Shown: positions 20,272-22,806 of the stretch, piece after piece
How the letters are laid out: the number at the start of each line of letters is the position of its first letter
Position numbering within the stretch: position 1 is the first letter of the stretch
DNA from: WYZ-LMO2 sp040514265
GTDB taxonomy: Archaea; Halobacteriota; Archaeoglobi; Archaeoglobales; Archaeoglobaceae
Direction of reading: 5' to 3'
NCBI GenBank assembly: GCA_040514265.1
Contig: JBEVCD010000034.1
Span: 1 to 22,806 of the forward strand
DNA length: 22,806 nucleotides
Position numbers and translations under genes: made by a program
The notes under the pieces: model-generated
What the model was told of the DNA's origin: nothing
The model's database searches: none
The model's input: only the letters and a program-made list of their open reading frames with translations

Positions 20272-22224
20272 TTGAAGGTCCTGGTTGTCGGAGCCGGAAC
20301 GATGGGGCACGGAATCGCCGAAGTTTGCGCGATCGCTGGTCACGAGGTTACGCTCGTCGACATCAGCGAGGAGCAGTTGAAGAAGGCTATGGAAAGGATC
20401 GAGTGGAGTTTGAAGAAGCTAGCCGAAAAGGGTAGAGTCGGTGTGCCTGAGGCGATAATCGCCAGGATCAAGACCACGACTGATCTCGCCAGCGCAGCCA
20501 AAGAGGCTGACTTCGTCGTGGAAGCTGTGGTCGAGGACACGGAGATCAAGAGGGAAGTCTTCAGGACGCTCGACGAGAACTGCAGGGAGGACGTGATCCT
20601 AGCCACCAACACGTCGACGATTCCGATAACGGACATAGCCGCCGCAACCTCAAGACCAGAGAATGTAATTGGTCTGCACTTCTTCAACCCGCCCACGCTG
20701 ATAAGGCTCCTCGAGATAATCAGAGGGGAAAAGACGAGTGACGAGACTCTGAACAAGGCTATTGAATTTGCAAAGAGCATTGGAATGGACTACGTGGTCG
20801 TGAACAGGGACGTTCCCGGTTTCCTTGTCAACAGGATAAACGTCAGGGTGTTCGTTGAAGCGATCCGGATGGTCGAGGAAGGACACAAGCCGGAAGAGAT
20901 CGACAGCGCCGTCAGATACCGCCTCGGTCTTCCGATGGGTGTTCTGGAGGTTGCAGACTTCAGCGGGATCGATGTAATCCACCACGTGCTAAGGGAGGTG
21001 ACGAAGAGAGGTGTGAACGTCAGCCCGCCGAAGCTCGTCGAGGAGATGGTAAGAGAAGGCAGGCTGGGGATGAAGGCCGGCAGAGGCTTTTACGAGTATA
21101 GGGGGGTCTACGAGAGAGCTAGAATTCCGAAGAAGTTCGCCTTCAAGGTAAACCCCATCCGACTCATCGCCCCCGCTGTCAACGAGGCTGCGTGGCTGCT
21201 CAGAAACGGCGTGGCGACGAAGGAGGACATAGACAAAGCTATGGTCCTCGGAATGGGCTACCCGAGGGGTCTGCTTGAGATGGCGGACGACTATGGAATA
21301 GACACAATCGTAGCCACGCTAGAAAAAAGAAGAGAAGAGAGCGGTTTAAGTGAGTACGAAGTCGACGAACTGCTGAAGGAGATGGTCGAGAAGAACGAGC
21401 TCGGAAAAAAGACTGGGAAAGGTTTCTACGAGTGGGAGTACGAGCGCGTAGACTTCGGACCGGTGATATACGAGAAGAGACACAACTACGCGCTGATAAC
21501 GATGAACAGACCGGACAAGCTCAACGCGCTCAACGAGGACATGTGGAGGGGACTAACTCAGGCGTTCAGAAGGGCGGAGGAAGACAAGGATGTCAGAGCA
21601 GTCGTGATAACCGGAAAGGGAAGGGCTTTCTGCGCTGGCGACGACATAGCAGTCATGGGGTCGTGGCAGAAGTTCCTCGACGGCAAGGAGTTTTTCGAGA
21701 AGGTCGCACTGCCACTCGTCGAGACTCTCGCAAACTACACGAAACCCGTGATTTCACTCGTAAACGGTTACGCGTTCGGCGGAGGTTGCGAGCTGAACCT
21801 GTTCTTCGACATCGTGATCGCCAGCGAAGATGCGAGCTTCGCCGTGCCGGAGGGTCTGATCGGAGCGCTGCCGCCGATAGCGGCGACACTCGGAGTTGCA
21901 ACACTCGGCAGAAAATTGGCGAGGTTTTGCCTAACAGGCGAGCCGATGGATGCCGAGGAAGCGATGGATCTCGGAATAGTCGACGTCGTAGTGCCGAAGG
22001 ACCAGCTCGAAGTAGCAGGCGTCGAGTACGTCAACAAGGTCTGCCAGCTCGCCCCACTTTCTGCGAAAGCCATAAAGAGCTCCATGAACTCCGTGAGACT
22101 CGTTTTCGCTGCCGCAATGCAAAAGGGTTTGCATGAGATAATCGAGCTAATTCCGACGGAGGACTTCAGGGAGGGTATGCTCGCTTTCGTTCAGCGAAGG
22201 AGACCGAGGTGGAGGGGAGAATGA
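20272..22224 (+). CDS. Fused 3-hydroxyacyl-CoA dehydrogenase / enoyl-CoA hydratase
   Basis: A 650-residue bifunctional beta-oxidation enzyme: hydration of enoyl-CoA followed by NAD-dependent oxidation to 3-ketoacyl-CoA. The dehydrogenase comes first. GAGTMG (residues 7-12) binds NAD, IGLHFFNPP carries the catalytic His, and NRDVPGFLVNRI begins the helical domain, which is duplicated up to about residue 390 (GRGFYEY and GKGFYEW mark the two repeats). The hydratase follows from about 398: ITMNRPDKLNALN, AFCAGDDIAVMG for the oxyanion hole, GGGCEL and VPEGLIGALPP with the two catalytic glutamates. The domain order is the reverse of bacterial FadB and is typical of Archaeoglobus and related archaea. 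The start is TTG at 20272 with GGGTGAT upstream. The stop overlaps the next start (ATGA). Confidence 0.93.
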   Translation: MKVLVVGAGTMGHGIAEVCAIAGHEVTLVDISEEQLKKAMERIEWSLKKLAEKGRVGVPEAIIARIKTTTDLASAAKEADFVVEAVVEDTEIKREVFRTLDENCREDVILATNTSTIPITDIAAATSRPENVIGLHFFNPPTLIRLLEIIRGEKTSDETLNKAIEFAKSIGMDYVVVNRDVPGFLVNRINVRVFVEAIRMVEEGHKPEEIDSAVRYRLGLPMGVLEVADFSGIDVIHHVLREVTKRGVNVSPPKLVEEMVREGRLGMKAGRGFYEYRGVYERARIPKKFAFKVNPIRLIAPAVNEAAWLLRNGVATKEDIDKAMVLGMGYPRGLLEMADDYGIDTIVATLEKRREESGLSEYEVDELLKEMVEKNELGKKTGKGFYEWEYERVDFGPVIYEKRHNYALITMNRPDKLNALNEDMWRGLTQAFRRAEEDKDVRAVVITGKGRAFCAGDDIAVMGSWQKFLDGKEFFEKVALPLVETLANYTKPVISLVNGYAFGGGCELNLFFDIVIASEDASFAVPEGLIGALPPIAATLGVATLGRKLARFCLTGEPMDAEEAMDLGIVDVVVPKDQLEVAGVEYVNKVCQLAPLSAKAIKSSMNSVRLVFAAAMQKGLHEIIELIPTEDFREGMLAFVQRRRPRWRGE

Positions 22225-22806
22225 ACTTCGAACTGAGCGAAGAGCAGAGGTTGTTGAGGAAAGCCGTCAGAGAGTTCGCTGAGAAGGAAATAATGCCCTA
22301 CGGTAAGGAGTACGATGAGAAGAAGGAATATCCTTGGGAAATTCTTCGAAGAGCCGCAAAACTCGGCTTCGTAGCTGCTGATCTTCCGGAAGAGTATGGC
22401 GGAGTAGGCATGGATTACCTGAGCTGTGCGATAATTGCGGAGGAGCTCTGCAGGGCGGACAGCGGGATAGGAAGCGCGATAATGACGGCTTCGCTCGGTT
22501 GTCCGATGGTGAAGTACTTCGGAAGCGAGGAACAGAAGGAAAAGTATCTGCCGAAGGTAGCGAGGGGCGAAGCCGTTTCGGCTATAGCCATAACCGAGCC
22601 CGACTGCGGCAGCGACGTTGCGGCGATAAAAACGAGGGCTGAGAGGGTCGAGGGAGGGTGGTTGCTCAACGGGACGAAGACGTTCATAACGAACGGCAGC
22701 ATAGCAGACTGGGTAGTCGTGCTCGCAAAAACCGATCCTAAAGCTGGCTACAGAGGAATTTCAGCCTTCATCGTGGAAACGGACAGCGAAGGTTACGAGG
22801 CGAGGC
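22221..22806 (+). CDS. Acyl-CoA dehydrogenase (partial, runs off the window)
   Basis: The first 195 or so residues of an acyl-CoA dehydrogenase, the FAD enzyme that makes enoyl-CoA in the first oxidative step of beta-oxidation. MNFELSEEQRLLRKAVREF and DLPEEYGGVGMDYLS are the N-terminal helical domain. SAIAITEPDCGSDVAAIKT and LLNGTKTFITNGSIADW are the flavin-binding beta domain. The catalytic glutamate lies beyond the right edge. The ATG at 22221 overlaps the upstream stop by four bases, so it is co-translated with the fused dehydrogenase/hydratase and supplies its substrate. Electrons would go to an electron-transfer flavoprotein not seen here. Confidence 0.92.
   Translation, partial: MNFELSEEQRLLRKAVREFAEKEIMPYGKEYDEKKEYPWEILRRAAKLGFVAADLPEEYGGVGMDYLSCAIIAEELCRADSGIGSAIMTASLGCPMVKYFGSEEQKEKYLPKVARGEAVSAIAITEPDCGSDVAAIKTRAERVEGGWLLNGTKTFITNGSIADWVVVLAKTDPKAGYRGISAFIVETDSEGYEAR

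Noticed and set aside
1..22806. CRISPR arrays, insertion sequences, tRNA or rRNA genes
   Set aside because: No regularly spaced repeats, transposase motifs, terminal inverted repeats or RNA gene signatures were seen on either strand.

Overview
The window looks like chromosomal DNA of a hyperthermophilic euryarchaeon, most likely a member of the Archaeoglobales. Several independent signs agree. An Sm-like protein, ribosomal protein L37e and purF lie in an overlapping run. HMG-CoA synthase is encoded with an acetoacetyl-CoA thiolase and a DUF35 protein, the archaeal mevalonate module. There are archaeal TATA boxes about 25 bases upstream of many start codons (leaderless genes), GGTGAT-type ribosome binding sites, several TTG/GTG starts, fatty acid beta-oxidation genes, a polyferredoxin and a Ku/DNA ligase pair. 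The assignment is inference from gene content; no 16S gene is present.

Layout. 1-796: remains of a multiply frameshifted gene on the minus strand. 842-1933: radical SAM/SPASM protein whose conserved N-terminus extends upstream of any usable start codon. 1963-5189: tightly overlapping operon of an HTH regulator, HMG-CoA synthase, thiolase and DUF35 protein, followed by an SCP2-like gene with its own promoter. 5548-6885 (minus): phosphoglucosamine/phosphomannomutase, divergent from a tiny zinc-ribbon membrane protein. 7082-8888 (minus): LSm, L37e, purF. 8983-10053 (minus): a polyferredoxin with ten cluster-binding motifs. 10168-12002: sufC-sufB. 12096-15428: cysS, a small DUF457-like membrane protein, a DUF1786 protein and a flavin-reductase-like protein. 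15406-17138 (minus): Ku and LigD-type ligase, divergent from a histone-deacetylase-fold protein (17266-18141). 18330-22806: acyl-CoA synthetase, fused 3-hydroxyacyl-CoA dehydrogenase/enoyl-CoA hydratase, and an acyl-CoA dehydrogenase that runs off the right edge.

Functional themes are mevalonate entry for isoprenoid lipids, purine synthesis beside RNA-binding and ribosomal genes, Fe-S cluster assembly beside an Fe-S-rich electron carrier, non-homologous end joining, and fatty acid oxidation. The most notable points are: an aspartate where the thiolase nucleophilic cysteine should be; an alanine where the HDAC catalytic tyrosine is expected; palindromes inside or beside the promoters of suf, ku and the HDAC-like gene; two leaderless micro-ORFs in the beta-oxidation region; a foldable 3' element after the acyl-CoA synthetase; and an antisense overlap between purF and the zinc-ribbon gene. 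I did not find CRISPR arrays, tRNAs, rRNAs or insertion sequences.
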